Shown piece after piece: positions 47,407-57,671 of a stretch of 64,000 nucleotides of DNA; position 1 is the first letter of the stretch; each line of letters opens with the position of its first letter. Origin of the DNA: Desulfomarina profundi. GTDB taxonomy: Bacteria > Desulfobacterota > Desulfobulbia > Desulfobulbales > Desulfocapsaceae. The DNA lies in the NCBI RefSeq assembly GCF_019703855.1, contig NZ_AP024086.1, positions 1,260,501 through 1,324,500 of the forward strand, in the 5' to 3' direction. Under the pieces are notes generated by a model. That model was not told where the DNA came from. It worked only from the letters and a program-made list of their open reading frames with translations, and made no database searches. A program made the translations under genes and the position numbers.

Positions 47407-47549
47407 ACCTGAATCCTGAGTTTCAGAAAGTAAATTCACTCGTCATCCGGGTGGAATGACTATTTCCTATGCCCCGGAGGATGAGTAGTTTTTAGGAGTT
47501 TGTTTTATTATGCATCTCCATTAAACTTGTAAATTGCAGGATTCGGGTT
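47407..47549. repeat. Inverted ACCTGAATCCTG repeat pair with internal hairpin
   Basis: ACCTGAATCCTGAGTTTCAG at 47407 and its rough complement TGCAGGATTCGGGTT at 47535 enclose a stem made by CTCGTCATCCGGG and CCCCGGAGGATGAG. It is the same pairing seen around 27737-28153. It fills the gap between the TetR gene and etfA. Confidence 0.55.
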
Positions 47550-47628
47550 GTACTTAAAATGGTCGGAAAGATTTTCATACTGTTTATCTTTCCGACCCGG
47601 CAGGGTCTACCCGGAAAAAATCAGGGAG

Positions 47629-48546
47629 TTAAAGGCTCTTTATTTTCTCTGTCAACAGAGGGACAAATTGCTTCAGGTCTGCAACAACCAGGACATCGGC
47701 AACTTCGCCTATAGGAGCGTCCTTGTCCGTATTGATGGCCACGATAAAATCCGATTTCTTCATTCCGGCAAGATGCTGAATGGCTCCGGAAATACCACAG
47801 GCCATATAGAGTTTAGGGGCGACACTCTGCCCTGTTGTTCCCACCTGTCTATTATGCTCAACCCATTCCGAATCAACAACAGGACGGCTGGCACCATAAT
47901 CTCCACCCAGCGCTTCGGCGAGGTCGGCGATAAGGGTAACATTTTCCGGTTTACCGATACCGCGGCCGGCACTGACAATAATTTCTGATTTGGAAAGATC
48001 CACTCCGCCCTGTTCAGCCTGTTCATAACCACTGAATTCAACTCTTGCGGCAGGACTGCAATTCATCTCAATTACTTCCGGTGTACCAGTCGGGTCATCG
48101 GGAAGGCTGAAGGCTCCGGCCTGCAGGGTGATAACACATTTTTCGGTGCCGCTTTTGACGGTACGTTGTAATTTTGCATTACAGGCTGGAACAATATAAT
48201 TCCCGTCAACAATTTCCACTACCTCCGAGACCTGGGCTGCTCCAACTGCAAAGGCAATCCGGGGTGCAAGATCCCAGCCATAAGAGGAATGACTGAAAAC
48301 AATCACATCTGGATTTTCCTTTTCAATCGTTTCCAGGAGGAGCTGTTTATGACCGTCCGGATCAAATTCTCCACAGCTTGCAACATCTGCCAGGTAAAGT
48401 CTTCCATCATATTGGGGAAGATTATCTTTATTTCCCACGAGAAACATGGCGCTTTCAGCGCCAAGCCGTCCAGCAAAACCTATGAGTTCGGCGTAGCTGC
48501 CGAGGATTTCTCCATCTTTGTATTCTGCAATAAGTAACGCTTTCAT
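47629..48546 (-). CDS. etfA: Electron transfer flavoprotein subunit alpha
   Basis: A 305-residue subunit that carries FAD. The C-terminal FAD domain has IIVSAGRGIGKPENV, ADLAEALGGDYGASRPVVDSEW, VGTTGQSVAPKLYMACGISGAIQHLAGMKKS and AINTDKDAPIGEVADVLVVADLKQ. It accepts electrons from acyl-CoA dehydrogenases. AGGAGG precedes the ATG. It follows etfB after 12 bases. Confidence 0.97.
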   Translation of the reverse strand: MKALLIAEYKDGEILGSYAELIGFAGRLGAESAMFLVGNKDNLPQYDGRLYLADVASCGEFDPDGHKQLLLETIEKENPDVIVFSHSSYGWDLAPRIAFAVGAAQVSEVVEIVDGNYIVPACNAKLQRTVKSGTEKCVITLQAGAFSLPDDPTGTPEVIEMNCSPAARVEFSGYEQAEQGGVDLSKSEIIVSAGRGIGKPENVTLIADLAEALGGDYGASRPVVDSEWVEHNRQVGTTGQSVAPKLYMACGISGAIQHLAGMKKSDFIVAINTDKDAPIGEVADVLVVADLKQFVPLLTEKIKSL

Positions 48547-48558
48547 CGGGAACCTCCT

Positions 48559-49332
48559 TTAGGCCAGCACGCCGGTTTTTTCTTTTAGAATTGAAATCAG
48601 TTGGTCAGCAAGTTCGCCGGCATCACCCTCAAGAATCAGACCGGTTCCTTTTTTCTCGGGATAAGCAATTTTTTCGGTCTGCAGTTTGTTTTCCACCTGG
48701 ACAATCTCTTCCACAGGAATGGAAAGGAGTTCCTTTTTCTTGGCCTTCATGATATTGGGCAGGGTCGGGTAGCGGGGAGTGTTCAGACCGAGCTGACAGG
48801 TGAATACCGCAGGTCCACTGACACTGACCACAGCCTTGACTCCACCTTCCAGTTCACGCCTGGTGGTGACTTTTCCTTCAGTGTATTCAAAGTCAACGAT
48901 GGTTGTAATACAGGGAAGGGACAACATCTCGGCTACGAGGACACCGACCTGGGCTGAACCTCGATCCTGAGACTGCATCCCAGTGAAAATATACTGAAAA
49001 TCTTTATCTCTGGCGAATTCTGCGATAATTGATGCAACGGTGAAGGGATCTTTTGCTGAGATGGCATCATCTACAAGATGTACTCCCCGGTCACATCCCA
49101 TGGCCAGCGCCTTTTTCATGGTTTCCTTGACCTTGTCCGGGCCGATACAGAGAACTGTAAGATCCGCATCTTTTACCTGCTCTTTGAGTCTGACAGCCTG
49201 TTCAACACCGTATTCGTCATATTCATTCATGCGCCAGGCGAGATCAGCACTGTCGTACCATTTGTTTTCACTGTCAATTTTAAACTTCGATTCCATGTCA
49301 GGAACCTGTTTTATGCAAACTAGAATTTTCAT
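48559..49332 (-). CDS. etfB: Electron transfer flavoprotein subunit beta
   Basis: A 257-residue subunit with MKILVCIKQVPD at the start, NEYDEYGVEQAVRLKE, FTGMQSQDRGSAQVGVLVAEML and a C-terminal VENKLQTEKI region. It pairs with EtfA and binds AMP or, in bifurcating types, a second FAD; I did not establish which. Together with the acyl-CoA dehydrogenase upstream it forms the leftward run ACAD-etfB-etfA. Confidence 0.97.
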   Translation of the reverse strand: MKILVCIKQVPDMESKFKIDSENKWYDSADLAWRMNEYDEYGVEQAVRLKEQVKDADLTVLCIGPDKVKETMKKALAMGCDRGVHLVDDAISAKDPFTVASIIAEFARDKDFQYIFTGMQSQDRGSAQVGVLVAEMLSLPCITTIVDFEYTEGKVTTRRELEGGVKAVVSVSGPAVFTCQLGLNTPRYPTLPNIMKAKKKELLSIPVEEIVQVENKLQTEKIAYPEKKGTGLILEGDAGELADQLISILKEKTGVLA

Positions 49333-49471
49333 TGTTTTTCTCTATTGCAAAATTTATCTGAAAACCCTTAGCGAAAGGTCGTTTTACTGTAGACGGAATT
49401 TTAATTGTTTTAAGTCATAAGCCTTATTTACAAAAAATACGAGCTAAGCTGTGTATGGGGCATTTTTGATA

Positions 49472-50617
49472 TCACCTGGTGAGGTTTGTGCCAATAACCA
49501 GTCTCTGGATTTCACTGGTACCCTCGTAAATTTCAGTAATTTTTGCATCCCGCATCATTCTTTCTACCGGAAAGTCACGGGTGTACCCATAACCGCCGAG
49601 AATCTGTACCGCTTGGGTTGTAACCTTCATGGCTGTTTCACTGGCCATCAGCTTTGCCATGGCAGAAGCCTGGGAATAAGAAAGTCCGTTGCTGGCTTTG
49701 TAGGCAGCATTGTATACGAGCAGTCTGGCGGCTTCTATCTGTGTAGCCATATCAGCAAGTTGAAACTGCACGCCCTGGAAACGGGCAATAGGGGTATCAA
49801 ACTGTTTGCGTTCTTTGGCGTATTCAAGAGCAGCATCCAATGCGCCCTGGGCAATACCGATGGCCTGTGAGGCGATCCCTATTCTTCCACCATCAAGGGT
49901 TTTCATGGCGATTTTAAAACCATGACCCTCTTCACCAAGTAAATTTTCTGCAGGGATTTCACAGTTTTCAAAAATAAGTTCCATTGTAGGTGAACTGCGG
50001 ATACCAAGTTTCTGTTCTTTTTTTCCAAAACTGAACCCGGGAGTTCCTTTTTCTACGATGAAGGCACTGATGCCGTGATGTTTTTCGGCTTCCTTGTCGG
50101 TTCTTGCAAGGACGACATACACTTCCGCTTCACCACCGTTGGTAATAAAAATTTTAGTACCGTTGAGAATCCACTTATCACCCTTTTTCACTGCAGTGGT
50201 CTTTGTTCCCCCGGCATCAGACCCGGCGGATGGTTCAGTTAACCCGAAGGCACCCATTTTTTCTCCACTGGCCATGGGGACTAAAAAGGTCTGTTTCTGT
50301 TCTTCACTGCCAAACAGGTATATGGGGTTGGCCGCCAGTGAAAGGTGGGCGGAAAGGGTGACTCCGGTGGAGGCATCTACCCTGGATAACTCTTCAACGG
50401 CAATTGAATAACTGATATAGTCGGCCCCCGCGCCACCATATTCTTCAGGAAAAACTATACCTGTCAGGCCCAGTTCTCCAAGTTTGTCAAACATCAGTTG
50501 GCGATCAAATTTTTCCTCTTCATCCCTTTCTTTTGCGGTGGGCGCGACCTCAGCTTCAGCAAATTCACGAACCATGCTTTTTATCAGGCTCTGTTCTTCA
50601 GTTAATTCAAAGTTCAT
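49472..50617 (-). CDS. Acyl-CoA dehydrogenase (butyryl-CoA-like)
   Basis: A 381-residue flavoenzyme of the ACAD fold. Motifs: [21 protein letters not shown] (FAD), [71 protein letters not shown] with the catalytic Glu in YEGTSE. It oxidises short-chain acyl-CoA to enoyl-CoA and passes electrons to EtfBA, encoded 139 bases downstream. A second paralogue is at 58547. Confidence 0.95.
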   Translation of the reverse strand: MNFELTEEQSLIKSMVREFAEAEVAPTAKERDEEEKFDRQLMFDKLGELGLTGIVFPEEYGGAGADYISYSIAVEELSRVDASTGVTLSAHLSLAANPIYLFGSEEQKQTFLVPMASGEKMGAFGLTEPSAGSDAGGTKTTAVKKGDKWILNGTKIFITNGGEAEVYVVLARTDKEAEKHHGISAFIVEKGTPGFSFGKKEQKLGIRSSPTMELIFENCEIPAENLLGEEGHGFKIAMKTLDGGRIGIASQAIGIAQGALDAALEYAKERKQFDTPIARFQGVQFQLADMATQIEAARLLVYNAAYKASNGLSYSQASAMAKLMASETAMKVTTQAVQILGGYGYTRDFPVERMMRDAKITEIYEGTSEIQRLVIGTNLTR

Positions 50618-50802
50618 TATGATTGCTCCGGGGATTGTGATCTTTTCTTTTTATTTTTGAAATGCATGATTGAGTGTCTTACTCCTGAATTCCTGTCATA
50701 AAAAACAAGAAGGCAGGGAAGGTGTTTTGAAATTAAATGATCAGGTTTAATTCCAAGGCACTTATACCCCTTGTGGGGTGTTAGTTTTAAATATTTTTAC
50801 AG

Positions 50803-50836
50803 AGCAGACGGCGGGAGATTATTCCCGCCGTCTGCT
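50803..50836 (-). terminator. Terminator-like hairpin after the acyl-CoA synthetase gene
   Basis: AGCAGACGGCGGGA and TCCCGCCGTCTGCT form a perfect 14-base stem with a six-base loop, 16 bases beyond the stop. On the minus strand a weak A/T-rich stretch follows rather than a clean T-run. Confidence 0.8.
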
Positions 50837-50852
50837 GAACAACAGTTGAAGA

Positions 50853-52619
50853 TTATTTTTTCTTTGAACTCAGTTCCGGGAAATCCCAGTAGAAAAATTC
50901 ATTTGTCTGGGCCTTGGTTCCGGCTTCCTGCTTTTCAACTTCCTGTTGACGAAGTTCAACCCGGCGGATTTTTCCACTGAGGGTTTTGGGTACTTCCGGT
51001 ACAAATTCAATGATTCTTGGAATCTTGAATTTGGCGAGAATGTCGATGGTATGCTTGAACAGTTCGAGTGCCAGTTCCCGTGAGGGTTCATAGGAGGCAT
51101 TCAGAATAACAAAAGCTTTTACCAGTTGATGGTATTTCTTGTCGGGAACACCGACAATCGCGGTTTCAGCAACGGAGGGATGCTCCATAAGGGCACTTTC
51201 CACCTCAAAGGGACCGATGCGGAAATCAGATGACTTGATAACATCATCACTTCGCCCGACAAACCACCAGTATCCGTCTTCATCAAAGGTTGCACGGTCA
51301 CCAGTATAATAAAAATTATCCCTGAAGACATCAGCCATTTTGTCCGGATTGCCAATATATTCGGTAAACAGACCAATTGAACGCCATTTATCAAGTTTAA
51401 CTACGATATGCCCAACCTCGTCCGGCTTGGTGATAACATTTCCTTCATCATCGGCAAGAGCCACGTCATACATGAAGGAAGGCTGACCGAAGGAACCGGA
51501 TCTCATTTTGCCGTTCATCCATGGGTGGTTGCCGATCATTGCTGTGGATTCGGTCTGGCCGTAGAAGTCACGAATTTCGGTACCTGTCAGTTTCTTCCAT
51601 TGGGAAATAACTTCCGGATTAAGAGGCTCACCGGCTCCGATGGACTGACGCAGGTTGGAGAGGTCATATTTGGACGTATCCAGGTTGATGAACATTCTCC
51701 ATGCTGTTGGTGGCGCACAGAAAGTAGTAATTTTGTGGGTGGAGATAGCATCAAGATAGGCGTCACCATCGAGAGTCGTAAAATTGAATCCAGAGGCGGA
51801 GGCGCCAACATTAAACGGTGCAAAAAAGCTTGACCAGGCCCATTTAGCCCAGCCGGGAGCCCCGAGATTGTGGTGGACATCGTCCGGACGGATACCAGTC
51901 ATAACTGAAGTTGAGAGATGACCAAGTGGATAGGAAGTTGCGGTATGACCGACACGTTTTGGCAGTCCTGTCGTTCCTGAAGTAAAGAAGCAGAAAAGCA
52001 GATCGTCCGATCTGGTTTTTGCAGCCTCAGCTTCCGTTGCTTCTTTTTCCAGCTCAGTGTAACTTGTCCATCCTTCTTTGTTTCCGCGTACCAGCTTTAT
52101 TTTCGGGGTGGCACCGGTGAGTTTCAGGGCTTCATCAATGAGATCAGCATAGATTTCGTCCGCAAGTATTGAATCGGGAGCATATGTCTCGAATCTGAAT
52201 TGCAGTTCACGTAAGGTCATGGTGGTGGCAGTGGGTACCGCAACAAGACCGCCCTTAATACAGGCATAGCTGGTAAACCAGGTTTCGGGAACAATCGGAA
52301 CCATCATATACATGTTGTTTCCTTTTTCCACGCCTGCTTTTCTCAGGGAATTGAGACACTGGTTTCCTCTGGCAGCGAATTCACTGTAGGAATAGGTAGC
52401 ACTTTCCTTGGTTGCCAGGTCAGCCCAGACCAGAGCCTGACTGTCACCTCTTTCCTTCACGTGAAGATCTTCAAATACCTCTTCTGCCCAGTTGAAATAT
52501 TCCGGAAGCTCCATGGCGTTCAGTTTTTCAAAAAATGCCTTCGCCGTATCCCTTTTCTGGTCATTGTCATCCATCAAGTTCAGGTCCATCACTTCCTTAT
52601 ACAGACTTTTCATACTCAT
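50853..52619 (-). CDS. AMP-forming acyl-CoA synthetase, medium-chain type
   Basis: A 588-residue adenylate-forming enzyme that activates a fatty acid with ATP and CoA. Motifs: FFTSGTTGLPKRVGHT (phosphate loop), DFYGQTES, YYTGDRATFDEDGYWWFVGR and the C-terminal lysine in PKTLSGKIRRVELR. LHVKERGDSQALVWAD and GAPGWAKWAWSSFFAPFN resemble medium-chain acyl-CoA ligases. AAGGAG precedes the ATG. The promoter region, shared with the divergent thiolase, holds two candidate TetR operators. Confidence 0.93.
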   Translation of the reverse strand: MSMKSLYKEVMDLNLMDDNDQKRDTAKAFFEKLNAMELPEYFNWAEEVFEDLHVKERGDSQALVWADLATKESATYSYSEFAARGNQCLNSLRKAGVEKGNNMYMMVPIVPETWFTSYACIKGGLVAVPTATTMTLRELQFRFETYAPDSILADEIYADLIDEALKLTGATPKIKLVRGNKEGWTSYTELEKEATEAEAAKTRSDDLLFCFFTSGTTGLPKRVGHTATSYPLGHLSTSVMTGIRPDDVHHNLGAPGWAKWAWSSFFAPFNVGASASGFNFTTLDGDAYLDAISTHKITTFCAPPTAWRMFINLDTSKYDLSNLRQSIGAGEPLNPEVISQWKKLTGTEIRDFYGQTESTAMIGNHPWMNGKMRSGSFGQPSFMYDVALADDEGNVITKPDEVGHIVVKLDKWRSIGLFTEYIGNPDKMADVFRDNFYYTGDRATFDEDGYWWFVGRSDDVIKSSDFRIGPFEVESALMEHPSVAETAIVGVPDKKYHQLVKAFVILNASYEPSRELALELFKHTIDILAKFKIPRIIEFVPEVPKTLSGKIRRVELRQQEVEKQEAGTKAQTNEFFYWDFPELSSKKK

Positions 52620-52697
52620 AAATGACTCCTTGCAATATTGATTTGAAAGTAACTTTCAGGGTGTGAATACACCCTTTTTTCTTTGACCAAGTGGCAA

Positions 52698-52711
52698 ACT
52701 GAGCGCTCGGT
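52698..52711. promoter_or_regulatory. Candidate TetR operator 4
   Basis: ACTGAGCGCTCGGT is the exact reverse complement of operator 1. It is 79 bases upstream of the acyl-CoA synthetase start. Confidence 0.65.
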
Positions 52712-52886
52712 CGGTATCCTTGGACGCAATAGATAATATATATTTATGTTTGTCAAAGGTTTTTTTTATTTTTGGGAAATGTTAAATGAATTGAGAATAT
52801 GAAAGAGTGGAAATCATGGTCAGGATATTGAAGAGTTCATTAAAAAAAGATTGACAAATAGAATAGTGTCGGTCAACATCAATATG

Positions 52887-52900
52887 ATTGAGCGCTTGGT
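52887..52900. promoter_or_regulatory. Candidate TetR operator 5
   Basis: ATTGAGCGCTTGGT lies in the same 493-base divergent intergenic region, on the thiolase side. The rest of 52620-53112 is AT-rich and holds no gene. Confidence 0.6.
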
Positions 52901-53112
52901 CGGTTTTCTTTGTATGCTTATTTCAAGCTATTACGCCCGGGTGAATCCACGCTCAAGATTTATTGTTTTCTTCACGATGAAAAATGCGGGTTACAACAAA
53001 AAAAGAAAACCGTCATTATTTAAGTAAATTGAAAGGAAACAACTTGTGATTGGAGTGGAAAACGCCAATCAGACTTAACTCTACGATATTGAACAGAAAC
53101 TGGAGATAGAAT

Positions 53113-54287
53113 ATGAAAGAAGCAGTGATTGTCAGTGCGGCAAGAACTCCTTTTGGCAGCTTTGGAGGAACTCTCAGTAAAACAGGTGCAACGGATCTGG
53201 GGGAATTGTTATCAGGGAAGCTGTAACGCGTGCCGGTATAGATGATTCGGTTGTTGATGAATGTATCATGGGAATGGTGTTACCCTGCGGTTATGGACAG
53301 AATCCTGCTAAACAGGCAGCTATCAAGGCGAAACTTCCCCAGAAGGTTGAGGCAATTACTGTTAATAAGGTTTGCGGTTCTTCTCTGAAAAGTGCCATGT
53401 TGGCTGCCCAGGCAATTCAGTGTGGTGATGCCGATGTTATAGTTGCCGGTGGCATGGAGAATATGAGTATGGCCCCCTATTATCTCGAGAAGGGGCGATG
53501 GGGACATCGGATGGGGCCGGGGAAGATTGAAGACCATATGGTTCACGACGGCTTGTGGGATATTGTAAACGATTTTCACATGGGTATGTCCAATGAGCTG
53601 ATCTGTGAAAAATGGGAGGTCAGCAGAAAAGATCAGGATCTGTTTGCCGAAGAGTCATATGCAAAGGCGTTGAAAGGAATTGAAAACGGGGTTTTCAAAG
53701 AAGAGATTGTTCCGGTTACCATTCAATTACGTGGTGGAAAAACAAAACTGTTTGATACGGACGAGTGTCCTGTGCCAACAAGCTATGAGAGTCTTGAGAA
53801 AATGCGTCCTGCATTTAAAAAGGATGGTGTCGGGACTGCGGGTAATGCTTCTGTTATCAGTGATGGCGCCGCAGCGGTGGTCATGATGAGTCGGGAGAAA
53901 GCAGAAGAACTGGGATGCACGATAATGGCAACCGTCGGGGCTCAGGCTTCTGCTGCCATTGAACTTGAACATGTCCTGATGGCACCTATTCTGGCAATTC
54001 CAAAAGTTTTGAAGAAGGAAGGGATTACCGCTGACGATATTGAACTTTTTGAAATCAATGAAGCCTTCAGTGGCACTTCTGTAGCAATTAACAGGGTCCT
54101 GGAACTTGATACCAATATCGTCAATGTTAACGGTGGCAGTGTGGCGATTGGACACCCCATTGGTGCCAGTGGAGCACGGCTTCTGACAACCCTGCTTTAT
54201 GAAATGAAGAGAAGAGACCTGAAAAGAGGATTGGCATCTCTCTGCCTTGGCGGTGGTGAAGCCGTTGCCTTAATTGTTAAAAGGTAA
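53113..54287 (+). pseudogene. Acetyl-CoA acetyltransferase (thiolase), frameshifted near the N-terminus
   Basis: [30 protein letters not shown] reads from 53113, then the frame changes at the five-G run 53199-53203 to [29 protein letters not shown]; one extra G makes a single 391-residue thiolase. Active-site residues are intact: Cys in NKVCGSSLKSAML, His in GHPIGASGARL and Cys in CLGGGEAV. It cleaves or forms acetoacetyl-CoA or longer 3-ketoacyl-CoA. An open frame from 53268 alone would lack the N-terminal strand and be inactive. The break is probably a sequence error, given four similar cases. Confidence 0.85.
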
Positions 54288-54299
54288 TCCCTGATCAAT

Positions 54300-54440
54300 A
54301 AACTCATAAGGTCACCTTGAAGAATTATCTTTTCGCTCGATCTCTGGGGCACTGGACAATAGAAAATGATCATATATTAATGATATGCTGCGGTTTTTTA
54401 TTTCCCAGTTCTCTGAAAGGGATATAGGACACAAGGTATC
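54300..54440. repeat. Family-B palindromic repeat (copy 3)
   Basis: The gap between thiolase and 3-hydroxyacyl-CoA dehydrogenase carries a diverged copy with ..CTTTTCGCTCGAT.., a centre CATATATTAATGATATG and GCTGCGGTTTTTTATTT. Confidence 0.6.
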
Positions 54441-54461
54441 AATTGTAAAAGGAGAAATACT

Positions 54462-55316
54462 ATGCAGATAAAGAAATTCGGTGTTATCGGTTCCGGTCAG
54501 ATGGGTAACGGTATTGCCCAGGTAGCCGCAGCAAGTGGACTTGAAGTTTTGATGAGTGATATCGCGGAGGAATTTACCGCAAAAGGTATTGCCAATATAG
54601 AGAAAAACCTGAGCCGATCAGTAGATAAGGGCCGGATCGGCGCGGATGAAAAAGAAGCAATACTGAGCAGAATTTCCACCACAACTCAACTGGCTGACAT
54701 GGCATCAGTGGATTTTGTTGTCGAGGCTGCCGTTGAACGGGAAGATCTTAAATTCGGTATCTTCCGTGAACTTGATGAGGTCTGCCCTGAACATGTTATT
54801 CTGTCAACCAATACTTCTTCAATTCCCATCGGCAGAATTGCTTCTCAGACAAAACGTCCGGAAAAGGTCATCGGTATGCATTTCATGAATCCTGTACCGG
54901 TGATGAAACTGGTTGAAGTGATCAAAGGTCTGGCAACTTCTGCTGAAACCTTTGATGTCACGTGGAATCTGTGTGAAAAGTTTGGAAAGACACCGGCAGA
55001 GGCTAATGATTTCCCGGGATTTATTGCTAACAGGATTCTGTTACCCATGATTAATGAAGCGGTTTTCTGCCTTTACCAGAACGTGGGTAAGCCTGAAGAT
55101 ATTGACACGGTCATGCGGCTTGGTATGAACCACCCCATGGGACCGCTTGCCCTTGCTGACCTGATCGGCCTTGATACCTGTCTGGCCATTATGGAGACGC
55201 TGTATGACGGTTTCAAGGATTCAAAATATCGTCCCTGTCCGCTGTTGAGAAAATATGTTGAGGCCGGCTGGCTTGGGAGAAAAACCGGCAGGGGATTTTA
55301 CGATTATTCGAAATAG
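54462..55316 (+). CDS. hbd: 3-hydroxybutyryl-CoA dehydrogenase
   Basis: A 284-residue NAD(P)-dependent enzyme: FGVIGSGQMGNGIAQVAAASG (Rossmann), NTSSIPIGRIA, catalytic His in VIGMHFMNPVPVMKLVEVI, NDFPGFIANRILLPMINEA and NHPMGPLALADLIGLDTCL. It oxidises 3-hydroxyacyl-CoA to 3-ketoacyl-CoA or works in reverse. AAAGGAG precedes the ATG. It lies between thiolase and an M24 peptidase on the same strand. Confidence 0.96.
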   Translation: MQIKKFGVIGSGQMGNGIAQVAAASGLEVLMSDIAEEFTAKGIANIEKNLSRSVDKGRIGADEKEAILSRISTTTQLADMASVDFVVEAAVEREDLKFGIFRELDEVCPEHVILSTNTSSIPIGRIASQTKRPEKVIGMHFMNPVPVMKLVEVIKGLATSAETFDVTWNLCEKFGKTPAEANDFPGFIANRILLPMINEAVFCLYQNVGKPEDIDTVMRLGMNHPMGPLALADLIGLDTCLAIMETLYDGFKDSKYRPCPLLRKYVEAGWLGRKTGRGFYDYSK

Positions 55317-55335
55317 GGTTAGTGTCGGGTAAAAT

Positions 55336-56556
55336 ATGGAGAACATGAACAGTAAGGAAACAAAGGTCGCTCCGGCCAGGGAGATTGCGGCAAGAATTGG
55401 CAGGCTTCAGAATGCCATGGCTGGAAAAGATGTAGACGGAGTTCTGATTCAGCAGAAAAGTGATCTGTTTTATTTTGCTGCCACCGGACAGCAGAGCTAT
55501 CTCTATGTTCCGGTTGAGGGGCAACCTCTTTTCATGGTTGTAAAGGATTTCGAGCGGGCGAAAATGGAATCACCCATTGAAAATATTGTTTCCCTGACAA
55601 GCGTAAAAAATATCCCGCAATGTCTTGCGGATTTCGGCCTGACGCCCCCCGAAAGACTGGGGCTGGAGCTTGATGTTCTGCCTGTAAATCTCTATCTTCA
55701 GCAACAGAAGATTTTCAGCCGGAGTGAATCAGTCGATATTTCATTGGAGATTCGCCTTATTCGAGGAGTCAAATCTCCCTTTGAAATTGAAAAAATCCGC
55801 CTGTCCTGCCAATTATCGGACAAATTGGCCCAACGGATGTCTGAATTGCTGGAACCTGGAAAAAAAGAAGTTGAACTGGCAGGGGAACTGGAGGCGTATG
55901 CCAGAAAATTAGGCCACCAGGGAATTGTCCGTATGCGGATGTGGGGGGGAGAACTCTTCTACGGACATCTTCTCAGTGGCCCCGGGGCAGCTGTCTCCAG
56001 TTACCTTGCCTCTCCCACGGGGGGCAAGGGTGTAAGTCCTTTTGTAGCCCAGGGTGCAGGGCATAATATCATTGGAATGAATGAACCGGTTCTGTTTGAT
56101 TATGTCTTTGCTGTTGATGGATACCTCTCCGATCATGCAAGAATTTTTTCAATTGGCAAGGTTTCGGATAAAATCCTTGATGCCCATAAGGCAATGCTTG
56201 AAATCCAGGGTGAAATCATTGAAAAAGCCAAGCCGGGTGCTGTGACAGGAGAGCTGTATGAAACCATGGTTTCCATGGCCCGGAAACTTGGCTATGGTGA
56301 GCATTTCATGGGTGTGGGTGAAAGACGCATTCGTTTTACGGGACATGGCGTCGGGCTTGAACTTGATGAATTTCCCTTTATTGCCAAGGGTCAGCAACTC
56401 CCCCTGGAGAAGGGAATGATCATTGCACTTGAACCGAAAACAATTTTTCCAGGTGTTGGTGTTGCAGGAATCGAAAACACCCATCTGGTAACTGAAAATG
56501 GCCTTGAGCCACTGACCTTGTTTTCCGATGAAATAAGCGAGGTGAGGTGTGCATAA
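55336..56556 (+). CDS. M24-family metallopeptidase (Xaa-Pro aminopeptidase-like)
   Basis: A 406-residue protein with an N-terminal creatinase-like domain (1-~165) and a pita-bread catalytic domain. Likely metal ligands: two Asp in VLFDYVFAVDGYLSDHAR, His in FTGHGVGLELDEF, Glu in IALEPKTIFPG and Glu in GIENTHLVTENG. It probably cleaves peptides with proline at position two. It starts 19 bases after hbd. The substrate cannot be set by sequence. Confidence 0.9.
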   Translation: MENMNSKETKVAPAREIAARIGRLQNAMAGKDVDGVLIQQKSDLFYFAATGQQSYLYVPVEGQPLFMVVKDFERAKMESPIENIVSLTSVKNIPQCLADFGLTPPERLGLELDVLPVNLYLQQQKIFSRSESVDISLEIRLIRGVKSPFEIEKIRLSCQLSDKLAQRMSELLEPGKKEVELAGELEAYARKLGHQGIVRMRMWGGELFYGHLLSGPGAAVSSYLASPTGGKGVSPFVAQGAGHNIIGMNEPVLFDYVFAVDGYLSDHARIFSIGKVSDKILDAHKAMLEIQGEIIEKAKPGAVTGELYETMVSMARKLGYGEHFMGVGERRIRFTGHGVGLELDEFPFIAKGQQLPLEKGMIIALEPKTIFPGVGVAGIENTHLVTENGLEPLTLFSDEISEVRCA

Positions 56557-56701
56557 TGTATTTGTGTACCTCCTGACCCGCATTTCTCACCAGTTCAGGC
56601 GACATCAGTTTTAAAGTTTCCCGGAGTCTACGCTGCCTGCCGGAGATCCGAGGCAGATTCGGTAAAACTGCCAAGAATAATTGTAACGGCTGTCATGCAT
56701 G

Positions 56702-56862
56702 ATGATCTCGTAAAAAGTCGTTCAACGTTCTCAGATGGACTCTGGAAAAACTTCGATATACAAGGCGGCGGTGTCGTGTAAGCGCAGGCGTACATAGAGT
56801 ACGTCGAGCATTACACGATCACCCCACAACGCAGTAGATCGGAGTTTTTACGAGTCCATCAT
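56702..56862 (-). mobile_element. MITE-like palindromic element (family A, copy 2)
   Basis: This 161-base unit is the reverse complement of 27943-28106. The ends ATGATCTCGTAAAAA and TTTTTACGAGTCCATCAT are inverted repeats, and the centre is GTACATAGAGTAC. It ends 16 bases before the DUF6125-like gene, so it may supply part of that gene's leader. A separate small hairpin CTGCCTGCCGGAGATCCGAGGCAG-like lies near 56630-56653. Confidence 0.7.
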
Positions 56863-56878
56863 ACATGGAGGAGTATCG

Positions 56879-57625
56879 ATGTTTGAAGAAGCACAAAAAG
56901 CGCAGGAGCTTGACCATGAGGAAACGGCAGAGTTTGTTCTAGAACTCATCCAGAGAATTATTGTTCATCACGGCCTCTGGTTTGCCGAGGCAAAACACCA
57001 GATGGGTATGGAAAAGGCTCTGGAGCTTCTCCACACTGTGACCAAGAAAAGCTATGCTATTCAGATGAAACATCTGGCGGCTCTCCTTGGATTTGAAATG
57101 GTGGGAACTGTTCCTGAGCCTCTTTTGAAAATGGCACCGGAAGAGTTGAAGAAGTTGAAGGAACGATTGGCAAAAAACTGGCTTGTAAATGATGGTGTCT
57201 GGTTTCAGGCCATTGAGTTTTCCGAATCGATGAATGATGCCAAAAGGTGCAACGATTCCTGCTGGGGCCAGTTTTCTCCCTACGAGGCCTCTGCCATTAA
57301 GAAGATGTTAAACCTGGGAGAGCAACCTGGACTTAAGGGATTAAAAAGAGCACTCGGTTTCCGGGTTTATGAATCGATCAATGAGCAATCCATCGTTGAA
57401 GAAAGCGAAGAGAGTTTTGTCTTTCAGATGAACAAGTGTCGTGTACAGAATGCGCGTAACCGCAAGGGTCTGGACGATTATCCATGTAAATCCGGAGGAC
57501 TTGTTGAATACACCTATTTTGCCAGGGCTATTGACAGCAGGATTACAACCGAGTGCATAGGCTGTCCTCCGGATGATCATCCTGCTGAGTGGTTTTGTGC
57601 CTGGAGATTTTCCCTGAAACCATGA
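56879..57625 (+). CDS. DUF6125-like cytosolic protein
   Basis: A 248-residue protein without membrane segments or signal peptide. I recognise the C-terminal pattern CRVQNARNRKGLDDYPCKSGGLVEYTYFARAIDSRITTECIGCPPDDHPAEWFCAWRF, with several spaced cysteines, from a deltaproteobacterial family near the L-2-amino-thiazoline-4-carboxylate hydrolase group. Its function is unknown; the cysteines suggest metal or thiol chemistry. GGAG precedes the ATG. It sits among acyl-CoA genes. Confidence 0.7.
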   Translation: MFEEAQKAQELDHEETAEFVLELIQRIIVHHGLWFAEAKHQMGMEKALELLHTVTKKSYAIQMKHLAALLGFEMVGTVPEPLLKMAPEELKKLKERLAKNWLVNDGVWFQAIEFSESMNDAKRCNDSCWGQFSPYEASAIKKMLNLGEQPGLKGLKRALGFRVYESINEQSIVEESEESFVFQMNKCRVQNARNRKGLDDYPCKSGGLVEYTYFARAIDSRITTECIGCPPDDHPAEWFCAWRFSLKP

Positions 57626-57671
57626 CGGTTTTATAGTTTTACTTTAAGTAATACACAGAAAATAAAGATAA

